A stretch of DNA of 64,000 bases, taken from assembly GCA_900542015.1 (NCBI GenBank), contig UQLY01000004.1:157739-221738 (forward strand), given 5' to 3'. The notes beneath the pieces were generated by a model that was not told the origin of the DNA, did no database searches, and saw only the letters and a program-made list of their open reading frames with translations. Of this stretch, positions 52,544 to 61,414 are shown one piece after another. Origin of the DNA: an uncultured Lachnospiraceae bacterium (lineage in GTDB: Bacteria > Bacillota > Clostridia > Lachnospirales > Lachnospiraceae). Position 1 is the first letter of the stretch; every line of letters begins with the position of its first letter. A program made the translations under genes and the position numbers.

Positions 52544-53413
52544 ATGGACAAATTTAAATTAGTTACGGATACCGCATCGGATTTGCCGAGAGCGTATCTG
52601 GAGGAACATGATATAGACGTGCTGTCTTTGGCTTATATCATTGACGGAGCAACCTACAACTGGGAGCATCCCATGGACGATCATGTATTTTACGACAAGA
52701 TGAGGGCGGGCGCCATGCCCACGACGTCCCAGGTCAATATGGAGGATGCGAAGAGTTATTTTGAACGGCTGATTGCCGGACAGGATGAAATATTATGCCT
52801 TGCGTTTTCTTCGGGCTTAAGCGGCACCTACAACAGTATTGCGGTGGCGGCGAAAGAGATTTGCGAAGAACATCCCGGCAAAAAGATCCGCGTCGTAGAT
52901 ACCAAAGCGGCGTCCTTGGGACAGGGGCTGATGGTAGATTGGGCGCGCAGAATGCGGAACGAAGGAAAAAGCGTGGATGAAACGGCTGATTTTATGGAAC
53001 AGCATTATAATCAGTTTGCACACGTATTTACGGTGGACGATTTAAATCACCTTCACAGAGGCGGAAGAGTCAGCAAGGCGACGGCGGTAATCGGCACTCT
53101 TGCCAATATCAAACCCCTTCTGCATGTGGACGACGAAGGACATCTGATCAATGTGGATAAGGTGCGGGGCAGAAGGAAGTCCCTGCTGGCGCTTGTGGAT
53201 ATGATGGAAAAAAAGATGGGGGACCATCTTGCGGACAACAAGACAATTTTTATCAGTCACGGCGACTGCCCGGAGGACGCGCAGTTTGTAGCCGATGAGG
53301 TTAAAAGGCGTTTCGGTATTACGGACTTTTTGATCCATTATGTAGGACCGACGATTGGCGCACATACGGGTCCCGGAGTCGTTGCCTTATTTTTCTATGG
53401 AGAGGAACGTTAA
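52544..53413 (+). CDS. DegV family fatty acid-binding protein
   Basis: A 289-residue two-domain protein with the DegV hallmarks: LVTDTASDLPRAYLEEHDI at the N-terminus, PTTSQVN, FSSGLSGTYNSI, VDTKAASLGQG and, at the C-terminus, THTGPG-type HTGPGVVALFF. Members bind a fatty acid and may hand it to fatty acid kinase FakA for phospholipid synthesis (FakB-like). GAAGGAG before MDKFKL fixes the start. A terminator hairpin follows directly. Confidence 0.93.
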   Translation: MDKFKLVTDTASDLPRAYLEEHDIDVLSLAYIIDGATYNWEHPMDDHVFYDKMRAGAMPTTSQVNMEDAKSYFERLIAGQDEILCLAFSSGLSGTYNSIAVAAKEICEEHPGKKIRVVDTKAASLGQGLMVDWARRMRNEGKSVDETADFMEQHYNQFAHVFTVDDLNHLHRGGRVSKATAVIGTLANIKPLLHVDDEGHLINVDKVRGRRKSLLALVDMMEKKMGDHLADNKTIFISHGDCPEDAQFVADEVKRRFGITDFLIHYVGPTIGAHTGPGVVALFFYGEER

Positions 53414-53429
53414 TCAAGGGTATTGACAG

Positions 53430-53482
53430 GGACTGTTGTATGATCGGAAACGAATACGGATCATATGACAGTCCTTTGTTTT
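53430..53482 (+). terminator. Intrinsic terminator after degV
   Basis: A 16-bp stem (GGACTGTTGTATGATC with GATCATATGACAGTCC) is followed by a T-rich tail. Its presence argues against the start at 53440 for the next gene. Confidence 0.75.
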
Positions 53483-53496
53483 GTGGGGGGGATTCA

Positions 53497-54195
53497 ATGA
53501 GCGCTGGATATGAATACCGCTCGGAATTTGATTATAAGCTGCACAGCTATGAAGAGAGGCTGACTTTTGCAAAATACCAGGTAAAGAGTCAGTTAAGGGA
53601 CGCTTATAAGCGCAGAATAGAGGAAAACAGGGAAGGAAAGGCATGGGGCGGTTTGATGATCGTGATCTTAGTGTGCCTGTTTTTGTCTGTTCTGATGGCA
53701 AACAGCAGATCGATTTTAGTGCTGCCCGGCGTGCTTTTGCTGTTCGCCTCGGTGGCGGCGGTTTTGTTTGTGATGCCGGTCTGTATTTATAAGGTTGTCA
53801 AATGTATTTTAATGTGGGCGATCAATAAGGAAAATAAGCTGGGCAAATGGCTGGCGGAAAAATGTGAAATCCCGACCCAGCGGTCGGAAATCGCGGAATG
53901 TCAGACCTTACTGAATCGTTACAATCTGCTGTCGGAGGATCTTGAGCGTTTCAGGGAAGAGTATGCCGAAGGCAGGCTTTCCCTGACGGAACGGGAGATT
54001 TATGCGCGGTATGACAATGTGGATTATACCCCCGGGATTGCGGTCATTTCCGAAAACTGCGAAAAACTGATGAAGTTTATCAGGATTTTGACGGTCATCC
54101 TATGGGTTTTGATGACGGCGCTGATTTTAAGAGGCGTATGGGAGTTTGCCGCTTATATGATCAGCGCGTATCTGTATATGTATGACCAGTTATAG
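53497..54195 (+). CDS. Hypothetical membrane protein with three hydrophobic segments
   Basis: A 232-residue protein with a charged, helical N-terminus (YEERLTFAKYQVKSQLRDAY), two adjoining membrane segments near residues 52-100, a cytoplasmic charged helical stretch, and a last hydrophobic pair near residues 190-222. GGGGGGG precedes the ATG. It lies 20 bp upstream of the fused wall hydrolase gene and may be co-transcribed with it. No family is recognised. Confidence 0.65.
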   Translation: MSAGYEYRSEFDYKLHSYEERLTFAKYQVKSQLRDAYKRRIEENREGKAWGGLMIVILVCLFLSVLMANSRSILVLPGVLLLFASVAAVLFVMPVCIYKVVKCILMWAINKENKLGKWLAEKCEIPTQRSEIAECQTLLNRYNLLSEDLERFREEYAEGRLSLTEREIYARYDNVDYTPGIAVISENCEKLMKFIRILTVILWVLMTALILRGVWEFAAYMISAYLYMYDQL

Positions 54196-54215
54196 TAAAA
54201 TAAAAGAGGAACACA

Positions 54216-56228
54216 ATGAAAAAGAACGGATATGGAGTTCGCACGGTCCGGGCGGTGTTGGTTTCGGTTATGATAACCATGCTTTTGACAGCGTGCGGCA
54301 GGCAGAAAAATACGGAACTGGAAACGGCGGCAGGTGAAAGCGTGTCGGCTGCGGGTATCAGCCGGAATGAAGCGGAGCAGGAGACAATATCGAAAGAAGT
54401 ATCGACGCAATTGCAGGAGGATACGTCTGTGCAGATGTTTTCCTTCAAAGATGTATACGGTCAGGTCTATGAGGTTGCCCTAAACGAAGAGGCGGCGCTT
54501 CACAGCTATGACATGGAGTATCTTCGTTCCGACGGCTTCTTTAAATCCTACCATGCGCCGGGATATACCTCCCGGGTGGGCGTGGATGTATCCAAATTTC
54601 AGGGAGAGATCGAATGGGAGAAGGTAAAGGCGCAGGGAATCGGGTTTGCGTTTATCCGGGTCGGGAACCGCGGATACGGTCAGGAGGGCACCTTAAATAC
54701 CGACAATATGTATTTGCAGAATATTGAAGGCGCCAAAGCGGCGGGAATCGACGTGGGCGTGTATTTTTATTCCCAGGCGGTCAATGAAGAAGAAGCGGTG
54801 GAAGAGGCGGAGTATCTGTTACAGCTTATCGACGGGATCGAGCTCGACTATCCGGTGGTCTTTGACGAAGAGTATGTGATCGAAGACGAGGCGCGCACGG
54901 ACGGCATACCGGCAGAACAGTTTACGCAAAATGCCCTTGCTTTTTGCCGGACCATAGAAAACGCCGGATATGAACCGGTCATTTATGCCACGATGAAATG
55001 GGAAGCGTATGCGCTGGAGCTGGAAAAACTCAACGGATACCGGATCTGGTACGCGGATTATGAGGAATTTCCGCAGACGCCCTATGGTTTCAGTTACTGG
55101 CAGTATACCAACGAGGCGGTAATTGACGGAATTTCCTCTCCGGTGGATCTGAATCTGGAATTGATCCCCATAGAAGAATATGCAGACCGCATGATCAGTG
55201 AAATGACCACGGAAGAAAAGGTGGCGCAGTTGTTTTTTGTGACGCCCGAGGCGTTAAGCGGAGAGGGAAATGTCCAAAGCGTGACAGATGCGGCAAAAAG
55301 CGCGATGGAGCGGTATCCGGTGGGAGGTCTGATTTATTTTGCGGACAATATGACTTCCTACGACCAGACAAAGACGATGCTTTCGGATACCCGTGCCGCG
55401 GCAAATACTGAGATGAAAATATCTCCTTTTCTTGCCGTGGATGAAGAAGGGGGTACCGTGGCGCGCGTTGCGTCAAATCCGGCGATGGGTGTAGAAAATG
55501 TAGGAAATATGCGGGATATCGGCGCTTCCGGCGATCCGGATCTCGCCTATGCGGCGGGAGACGCCATAGGAACCTATTTATCCGATCTGGGATTTAATCT
55601 GGATTTTGCGCCGGATGCGGATGTGTTGACCAATCCAGACAATCAGGTCGTCAAAGACAGGAGCTTCGGCAGCGATGCGGTGTTGGTCGGCGAAATGGCG
55701 CTCGCCTGCCTGGAAGGGCTGCAAAGCCATCATGTGATCGGCGTGCTCAAGCATTTTCCGGGGCACGGCGCGACCCTGGGAGACAGTCATGACGGCTATG
55801 CTTATACGGACAAAACTTATGAAGAGCTGGCGGCGGAGGATATGCTTCCCTTTATGGAAGGAATTAAGGAAGGGGCGCCCGTCATCATGACGGGGCATAT
55901 TTCCACGCCCAATGCGACGGGAAACGAGCTCCCGGCTTCTTTGTCCCCGCAGATGACGACGGAAATCCTGCGGGAAAAGCTGGGATATGAAGGACTGATT
56001 ATCACGGACGCTTTGAATATGAAAGCGATTTCCGATCAGTATACTTCCGGCGAGGCGTGCATCATGGCGCTGGAGGCGGGAGCCGATATGCTGTTGATGC
56101 CGGCGGATTTTACCGCAGCGTATGAAGGAGTGCTTGCCGCGGTAGGGGAAGGCAGAATTACACAGGAACGACTAAATGAATCGGTGAAACGAATACTGGA
56201 AGTGAAAATGGAGTATCATATGAGGTAG
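54216..56228 (+). CDS. Lipoprotein wall hydrolase: GH25 muramidase fused to GH3 beta-N-acetylglucosaminidase
   Basis: A lipoprotein signal (MITMLLTACG, Cys after the lipobox) anchors the protein outside the membrane. Residues about 115-310 are a GH25 lysozyme domain (VGVDVSKFQGEIEWEKV, the DxE acid pair in VVFDEEYV, YGFSYWQYTN). Residues about 320-668 are a GH3 NagZ-like domain (EKVAQLFFV, AVDEEGGTVARV, KHFPGHGATLGDSHDG and the nucleophile Asp in ITDALNMKAI). Together the two domains could cut both types of glycosidic bond in the peptidoglycan backbone. No wall-binding repeats are present. The gene is followed by a terminator. Function in growth, recycling or sporulation is not indicated by neighbours. 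Confidence 0.9.
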   Translation: MKKNGYGVRTVRAVLVSVMITMLLTACGRQKNTELETAAGESVSAAGISRNEAEQETISKEVSTQLQEDTSVQMFSFKDVYGQVYEVALNEEAALHSYDMEYLRSDGFFKSYHAPGYTSRVGVDVSKFQGEIEWEKVKAQGIGFAFIRVGNRGYGQEGTLNTDNMYLQNIEGAKAAGIDVGVYFYSQAVNEEEAVEEAEYLLQLIDGIELDYPVVFDEEYVIEDEARTDGIPAEQFTQNALAFCRTIENAGYEPVIYATMKWEAYALELEKLNGYRIWYADYEEFPQTPYGFSYWQYTNEAVIDGISSPVDLNLELIPIEEYADRMISEMTTEEKVAQLFFVTPEALSGEGNVQSVTDAAKSAMERYPVGGLIYFADNMTSYDQTKTMLSDTRAAANTEMKISPFLAVDEEGGTVARVASNPAMGVENVGNMRDIGASGDPDLAYAAGDAIGTYLSDLGFNLDFAPDADVLTNPDNQVVKDRSFGSDAVLVGEMALACLEGLQSHHVIGVLKHFPGHGATLGDSHDGYAYTDKTYEELAAEDMLPFMEGIKEGAPVIMTGHISTPNATGNELPASLSPQMTTEILREKLGYEGLIITDALNMKAISDQYTSGEACIMALEAGADMLLMPADFTAAYEGVLAAVGEGRITQERLNESVKRILEVKMEYHMR

Positions 56229-56320
56229 GGGAAAAGCCGTTTATCGCAGAATGAATACCGTTCATCATATGCCCGCCTGGAAGCGTTTCTTTTATGATAT
56301 ACTTTCTCTGAAAAAGAGAA

Positions 56321-56347
56321 GTGTCTCATAAAAGAGACGTTTTTTTA
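56321..56347 (+). terminator. Intrinsic terminator after the GH25-GH3 gene
   Basis: GTCTC and GAGAC pair, extended by two G-U pairs, with an ATAAAA loop and a run of seven T. A second small hairpin (TTCTCT/AGAGAA) lies just before it. Confidence 0.75.
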
Positions 56348-56378
56348 TGAAGAGATTTTTATAGCGGAGGTAAAAATT

Positions 56379-57125
56379 ATGAGAGGGAGTTTTATGAAAA
56401 GTAAAGTTTTGTTTGTTGTATGTACAATGCTGGCTGGCTTAACTGTATTCGGGTGTGCAAAGGCAGAAAATTCAGAAAGCATGGAAAGAAGTCAAATGGA
56501 GTCAGGAGAAGGGGCAAAAGAAACAGAAGAGGAGAAGGAGACCGGAGAAGAGGAAGCAGGAGATGTCCTTCAGAGTGAGGGAACAATAACATTAGAAGAT
56601 GTCATGAATGCACCTGTCACAGATGAACAGTATTTTACCTATCGGGAGACTGAAGAAGGAATCGTAGTTCTAAACTGTACCTGTGAGGATGATATTATTG
56701 TTTTGCCAGAAACCATTGACGGAAAGATGGTAGTGGGGATAGATACAAATCTGTTTGCTTATAACGGGACAAAGGCGAAAGGAATATATGTTGCGGATAC
56801 CGTTGAAGTAATACCGGAGAGAGCTTTTGCGGATGCTGATAACTTGGAAATCCTGGTGTTGGGAACCGGTATAAAGGTAATAGAACATAATTGTATTTCG
56901 GGGGATGATCAATTAAAGGTTGTTTCCATTCTGTCAGAACAGTTGGAAAAACTGGAAAATCTTATGGTAGTTAGCTGCCCTGTACTGGAAGAAATATATT
57001 TTAAGGGGGATTGTAATGAGGTTGTGGAAATAATAGGTGCTGCCGATCCTGTTATTTACGGACCGGCGGATTCCAACATTGAAAAGTATGCAAATGAAAA
57101 CGGGTTTACCTATGTGATCTGGTAA
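56379..57125 (+). CDS. Lipoprotein with BspA-like leucine-rich repeats
   Basis: A lipobox (LTVFGC) follows a short signal peptide. An acidic Glu-rich linker of about 45 residues leads to repeats of the BspA/LRR_5 kind (VADTVEVIPERAFADADNLEILVLG, then IKVIEHNCISGDDQLKVV, then CPVLEEIYF). Such repeats usually form solenoids for protein or surface binding. GGAGG eight bases before the ATG at 56379 supports this start. Base composition is somewhat more AT-rich than neighbours. Binding partner unknown. Confidence 0.75.
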   Translation: MRGSFMKSKVLFVVCTMLAGLTVFGCAKAENSESMERSQMESGEGAKETEEEKETGEEEAGDVLQSEGTITLEDVMNAPVTDEQYFTYRETEEGIVVLNCTCEDDIIVLPETIDGKMVVGIDTNLFAYNGTKAKGIYVADTVEVIPERAFADADNLEILVLGTGIKVIEHNCISGDDQLKVVSILSEQLEKLENLMVVSCPVLEEIYFKGDCNEVVEIIGAADPVIYGPADSNIEKYANENGFTYVIW

Positions 57126-57190
57126 TCAAATTGTGCTTTAAAAATAGAATAATATGGCAAGAATTTATGAGTTTTTTGTAAATTCAAATT

Positions 57191-57362
57191 AAGAATCGGC
57201 TGCTGCATTTATAAATTTTTGTATTGATCAAAGGAAACCTTTATAAAAACGCCGGTACTTAATCCGCGTATTTTGCGGATTTATGTACCGCTGCGTTTTT
57301 GTAGAGCGAAAGCGTGTTTCCGTGATCCATGCAAAAATTTATGAATGCGGCAGCCGATTCTT
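57191..57362. repeat. Structured repeat element, copy B (full form, longest arms)
   Basis: AAGAATCGGCTGC (57191-57203) pairs exactly with GCAGCCGATTCTT (57350-57362), and the next 18 nt pair with two G-U-type differences, giving about 31 bp. TGATCA/TGATC, GGAAAC/GTTTCC and the nested hairpin AAAAACG/CGTTTTT, CGGTAC/GTACCG, AATCCGC/GCGGATT follow as in copy A. It fills most of the 372-bp gap between two plus-strand genes; the remainder shows an AT-rich promoter-like region before 57498. Confidence 0.85.
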
Positions 57363-57497
57363 TTGCATTGTTTAGGGACGAAAGGTTTGTGACAAATGAG
57401 ATTTTATTTGCAAAAAATGACAGGCATGCTATGATTATGATAACTTGTTTTGACGGATGAGTTATACATAATATTTTTATAGTTTGGAGAGGATTGT

Positions 57498-58103
57498 ATG
57501 GAACGGGATCAGGTTTATTTGGTAGAAGGATATCAGTTCAGCTCCAGAGAAGAGGCACAAAAGGCTGAGAGAGAGCTTGCCAAGGTTAAGGCGCTGAATG
57601 AAAAACTGGACGAAGAGAATTTGCAGGCGATAAAAACGTTGTATGTTACGGCGTTGGACCAGCAGGTGTTTGAGACGCAGATCGGGCTGTCCTATCTGCG
57701 TAATCTGCAGGTTCATCTGATCGCGGAGGGAGAATTGAGAGAAGACGAAAAACCGATCCCCGTCCTGTATTCCAAAGCGACGCTGGAAACGGAAAAAAGG
57801 CTGATGAAGGAAGATTATGCTGCGGCTGTGGGGCAGATGAGGGACGATATGAAAAAGAAGATCGACGGGCAAAAGGAGCTTGTAAGGCAGGCGCGGCAAA
57901 AATGCCGGATTCTTATGGCGGCTGTGGGCGTCCTGGCGGTTTTGGTCGTCGCCATGTTTGCGATCACGCTGACCGGAAAAAACGAAAATATCCTCAATTA
58001 CAAAAATGCCGTGACCAACCAATACGCCGAATGGGAGCAGGAATTAAGCGAGCGGGAAGACGCGGTCAGACAAAAGGAGCTGGAGCTTGGCATCGAGCCC
58101 TAA
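57498..58103 (+). CDS. Hypothetical coiled-coil protein with one membrane helix
   Basis: A 201-residue protein. The first 130 residues are charged and helical (FSSREEAQKAERELAKVKALNEKL looks like a coiled coil), followed by a membrane helix (ILMAAVGVLAVLVVAMFAITL) and a short outer helical tail. There is no signal peptide, so the N-terminus is probably cytoplasmic. GGAGAGG precedes the ATG. It lies just upstream of the response regulator gene but in a separate unit. No family is recognised. Confidence 0.65.
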   Translation: MERDQVYLVEGYQFSSREEAQKAERELAKVKALNEKLDEENLQAIKTLYVTALDQQVFETQIGLSYLRNLQVHLIAEGELREDEKPIPVLYSKATLETEKRLMKEDYAAAVGQMRDDMKKKIDGQKELVRQARQKCRILMAAVGVLAVLVVAMFAITLTGKNENILNYKNAVTNQYAEWEQELSEREDAVRQKELELGIEP

Positions 58104-58208
58104 AAAGCCGCATCTTTTTATGGAGCTTGATAGAGAAAACGCAGGATTTCACAAATTTTACATATTCGTTTTATATAATATCTGCATATAATATTTGGGA
58201 GGAAGCGT

Positions 58209-58889
58209 ATGGAAAAACTGAAAATACTTGTGGTCGATGACGAAAGCAGGATGAGAAAGCTCGTCAGGGACTTTTTGGTCAGAAATAATTACGAGGTAAT
58301 CGAGGCGGAGGACGGCGCGGCGGCGCTGGATCTTTTTTTTGCGGACAAGGATATCGCCCTGATCCTTTTGGATGTTATGATGCCCAAAATGGACGGCTGG
58401 CAGGTATGCCGGGAGATCAGGGCTTATTCCAAAGTGCCGATTATCATGCTGACGGCGAGAGCGGATGAAAGGGACGAGCTGCAGGGCTTTGAACTCGGAG
58501 TGGACGAATACATCGTCAAACCCTTCAGCCCTAAAATACTGGTGGCGAGAGTCGAAGCGGTGCTTCGCCGCAGCGTTACAGGAGCGGTCGGGGAAGAAAT
58601 GCTGACGGCGGGGAAAATAACGGTCAACAAAGCGGCTCATATTGTTACCATTGACGATAAACAGGTGGATTTAAGCTATAAGGAATTTGAGCTTCTTACC
58701 TATTTTATTGAAAACAAAGGAATTGCGCTTTCCAGAGAGGTAATTTTAAACAATGTCTGGAACTATGATTACTTCGGCGACGCACGTACCATCGATACCC
58801 ATGTCAAAAAGCTTCGGAGCAAGCTGGGGGAAGCCGGAAATTATATTAAAACCATATGGGGGATGGGCTATAAATTTGAAAGTGAGTAA
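58209..58889 (+). CDS. OmpR-family response regulator
   Basis: A receiver domain (DDE near the start in VVDDESRM, phospho-acceptor Asp in LILLDVMMPKMDG, Lys in VKPFSP) is joined to an OmpR-type winged helix (VDLSYKEFELLTYFIENKG, RTIDTHVKKLRSKLG). Length 226 is standard. GGGAGGAAGCG precedes the ATG. A sensor kinase gene lies 2.5 kb downstream on the same strand, separated by a transporter and a PqqD-like gene; it is the likely partner. Confidence 0.94.
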   Translation: MEKLKILVVDDESRMRKLVRDFLVRNNYEVIEAEDGAAALDLFFADKDIALILLDVMMPKMDGWQVCREIRAYSKVPIIMLTARADERDELQGFELGVDEYIVKPFSPKILVARVEAVLRRSVTGAVGEEMLTAGKITVNKAAHIVTIDDKQVDLSYKEFELLTYFIENKGIALSREVILNNVWNYDYFGDARTIDTHVKKLRSKLGEAGNYIKTIWGMGYKFESE

Positions 58890-58898
58890 ATTTACCAC

Positions 58899-58927
58899 TT
58901 GCATCATTAGCCTTTTTTCGGTATCCT
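58899..58927 (+). promoter_or_regulatory. Putative sigma-A promoter for the OPT transporter
   Basis: TTGCAT (58899-58904) and TATCCT (58922-58927) are 17 bp apart, between the response regulator and the transporter. It would allow the transporter and PqqD genes to be expressed apart from the regulator. Confidence 0.45.
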
Positions 58928-58980
58928 AATCATATGTATGGTCAAAAGGGACCAAAACAAAAGAAAGGCGAGATTGATTT

Positions 58981-60903
58981 ATGAAAGAACAAAAAGAATT
59001 TCAACCGTATATCCCGGCAGAAAAAATCACACCGGAAATTACGGTAACATCTATTGTGATGGGGATTCTTCTGGCTGTTGTATTCGGAGCGGCAAACGCA
59101 TATCTTGGTTTGCGCGTGGGTATGACGGTTTCCGCATCGATCCCGGCGGCGGTAATCGCCATGGGAGTAATTCGCGTTATCATGCGTAAAAATTCCATTT
59201 TGGAAAGCAATATTGTACAAACGATCGGCTCGGCAGGAGAATCTCTGGCGGCGGGCGCTATTTTCACGCTCCCCGCGCTGTTTTTATGGGCGGCGGAAGG
59301 AACCATGGAAAAGCCCAGCATCATCGAGATTACGTTAATCGCATTGCTCGGCGGTCTGCTTGGCGTATTTTTTATGGTGCCTCTGCGTAACGCACTGATC
59401 GTAAGGGAACACGGCACGCTGCCTTATCCCGAAGGAACCGCATGTGCGGAAGTGCTTTTGGCGGGAGAGGAAGGCGGAGCCAACGCGTCTACCGTATTTA
59501 CGGGTATGGGTTTTGCGGCGGCTTTTAAATTTATCATCGACGGCTTGAAGCTTGTGCCCAGCGAGGTATCTTTCCGGATTAAAAATTATGCGGGAGAGAT
59601 CGGAACACAGATTTATCCTGCTGTTATGAGCGTAGGCTATATCTGCGGTCCCCGTATTGCGTCTTATATGTTTGCGGGCGGCGTTTTCAGCTGGATGGTG
59701 CTGATTCCCCTCTTTGTACTGTTGGGAGAAAATCTGGTGCTGTATCCGGGTACGGATACGATTGGAGCCATCTATGCGGCGAACGGGGCAAGCGGGATCT
59801 GGAGCAGCTATATCCGTTATATCGGAGCAGGCGCTTTGGCGGCAGGCGGAATTATCAGCCTGATCAAATCCCTGCCTTTAATCGTTACGACTTTCCGCGA
59901 CGCGATCAAAGGAATGAGAGCGGGCGTAAAAGGCGGCAGTGAGCGGACGGCTCAGGACCTGAACATGAAAGTCGTCGTCGGAGCCGTTATCGTATTGACG
60001 CTTCTGGTATGGCTGGTTCCGGCTATTCCGGTAACCTTAGTCGGAGCGATTATCGTCGTTATCTTCGGATTTTTCTTTGCGACGGTTTCTTCAAGAATGG
60101 TAGGTATTGTCGGAAGCAGCAATAACCCCGTATCGGGTATGGCGATTGCAACGCTGTTAATTACGACGATTGTATTGAAATCCACCGGAGACGGCGGCAT
60201 ACACGGTATGCAGGGAGCGATTGCCATCGGTTCCATCATCTGTATCGTAGCTGCAATCGCAGGCGATACGTCGCAGGATTTAAAAACCGGCTATCTGCTT
60301 GGCGCAACGCCTAAAAAACAGCAGATCGGAGAAATCATCGGCGTAGTGGCTGCGGCGTTTGCCATCGGCGGCACTTTATATCTGCTGGATCAGGCATGGG
60401 GCTTCGGATCGGAAAAGCTGGGAGCGCCTCAGGCTACTTTGATGAAGATGATCATTGAAGGCGTTATGGGAAATAACCTTCCCTGGAACCTGGTATTTAT
60501 CGGCGTATTTATTGCAATTGTGGTTGAGATTATCGGTATTCCCGTTCTGCCCTTTGCCATCGGCGTGTATCTGCCGGTGCAGTTAAACGCGTGTATCATG
60601 GTAGGCGGATTGATCCGTCTTGCCTTTGATAAGATGAAAAAGGACGAAAAAGAGAAGAAGGTTATTATAAACGACGGCATTTTATTCTGCTCCGGCATGA
60701 TTGCGGGAGAAGGACTGGTCGGAATTTTACTGGCTTTCTGCGCCGTGGTTGGAATTGATCAACTATTTGACGTATCCGGCATACTCAATTTATCGTCGGC
60801 TGCCTCCACGATCGGAAGTCTGGTTGTGTTCGCGCTGATTATTTTGAGCGTGTGCAAATTCTCCGTCTGGAAAAAGAGGAAACAGGAAACAAACAATGAG
60901 TAA
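58981..60903 (+). CDS. OPT family oligopeptide/metal-chelate transporter
   Basis: A 640-residue protein with about 14-16 membrane helices. Family segments include GMTVSASIPAAVIAMGVIR, TIGSAGESLAAGAIFTLPAL, GTLPYPEGTACAEVL and GTDTIGAIYAANGASG. OPT proteins take up oligopeptides or metal-peptide complexes. It overlaps the PqqD-like gene by 8 bp, so the two products are translationally coupled. It sits between the genes of a two-component system, which may control it. Confidence 0.92.
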   Translation: MKEQKEFQPYIPAEKITPEITVTSIVMGILLAVVFGAANAYLGLRVGMTVSASIPAAVIAMGVIRVIMRKNSILESNIVQTIGSAGESLAAGAIFTLPALFLWAAEGTMEKPSIIEITLIALLGGLLGVFFMVPLRNALIVREHGTLPYPEGTACAEVLLAGEEGGANASTVFTGMGFAAAFKFIIDGLKLVPSEVSFRIKNYAGEIGTQIYPAVMSVGYICGPRIASYMFAGGVFSWMVLIPLFVLLGENLVLYPGTDTIGAIYAANGASGIWSSYIRYIGAGALAAGGIISLIKSLPLIVTTFRDAIKGMRAGVKGGSERTAQDLNMKVVVGAVIVLTLLVWLVPAIPVTLVGAIIVVIFGFFFATVSSRMVGIVGSSNNPVSGMAIATLLITTIVLKSTGDGGIHGMQGAIAIGSIICIVAAIAGDTSQDLKTGYLLGATPKKQQIGEIIGVVAAAFAIGGTLYLLDQAWGFGSEKLGAPQATLMKMIIEGVMGNNLPWNLVFIGVFIAIVVEIIGIPVLPFAIGVYLPVQLNACIMVGGLIRLAFDKMKKDEKEKKVIINDGILFCSGMIAGEGLVGILLAFCAVVGIDQLFDVSGILNLSSAASTIGSLVVFALIILSVCKFSVWKKRKQETNNE

Positions 60904-61249
60904 AAAACAGACTGTATCGGAAAATTATCTGGAAAGATGTCCGTTAAGAGCGGAGGGGATGGACTGGATCGTGGACGAGCAGGGTCTGGTTACCTTAAAT
61001 ATTGAAAACAAAGGCGTTTTTAACCGAATCGCCCAGAAGCTTTTCAAAAAGCCGAAAATCAGTTATGTTCATCTGGATGAATTAGGGAGCTGCGTCTGGC
61101 AGCTCCTTTGTGAAGATAAAAATATAATTGCGCTGGGCGAAGAAGTAAAGGAACGTTTCGGCGAAAAGGCGGAGCCGCTGTATGAGCGGCTGGCGAAATA
61201 CTTTCAGATATTGGACAGCTACCATTTTATTACATGGAAACAGCAATAA
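60896..61249 (+). CDS. PqqD-like protein
   Basis: A 117-residue protein with the PqqD/RRE-type winged helix: VTLNIENKGVFNRIAQ, HLDELGSCVWQLLCEDKN and EVKERFGEKAEPLYERL. PqqD-like domains bind precursor peptides for radical SAM maturases. No radical SAM maturase or precursor gene is visible next to it, and here it is coupled to an OPT transporter, so a peptide-binding helper for transport is conceivable. That is inference only. Confidence 0.82.
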   Translation: MSKKQTVSENYLERCPLRAEGMDWIVDEQGLVTLNIENKGVFNRIAQKLFKKPKISYVHLDELGSCVWQLLCEDKNIIALGEEVKERFGEKAEPLYERLAKYFQILDSYHFITWKQQ

Positions 61250-61251
61250 CC

Positions 61252-61330
61252 GGAAAGCGCAGGGAAATCGTAAAAACAGGCAGGTCGTGAAGCTTATCTG
61301 CCATGGAACGGATTGGACTCTGCGCTTTTC
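61252..61330 (+). terminator. Structured hairpin after the PqqD-like gene, possible terminator
   Basis: AAAGCGCAG and CTGCGCTTT form a 9-bp outer stem enclosing a GGCAG/CTGCC hairpin, with a short T-rich 3' side. Confidence 0.5.
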
Positions 61331-61414
61331 ACATAATGGACATATTCTCATATTATAATAAAAACTAAAGCGATAAAATAGGATGTCATGTTATTATAAT
61401 TGTAGGAAGAGAAG

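Noticed and set aside
26787..57362. Repeats considered as a CRISPR array or insertion sequence ends
   Set aside because: The copies are kilobases apart without regular spacers, and there are no cas or transposase genes flanking them; the Rpn gene beside copy C is not adjacent to the others.
61303..61368. Possible 21-codon peptide after the PqqD-like gene, considered as a RiPP precursor
   Set aside because: No ribosome-binding site; it overlaps a hairpin and has no leader-core features.
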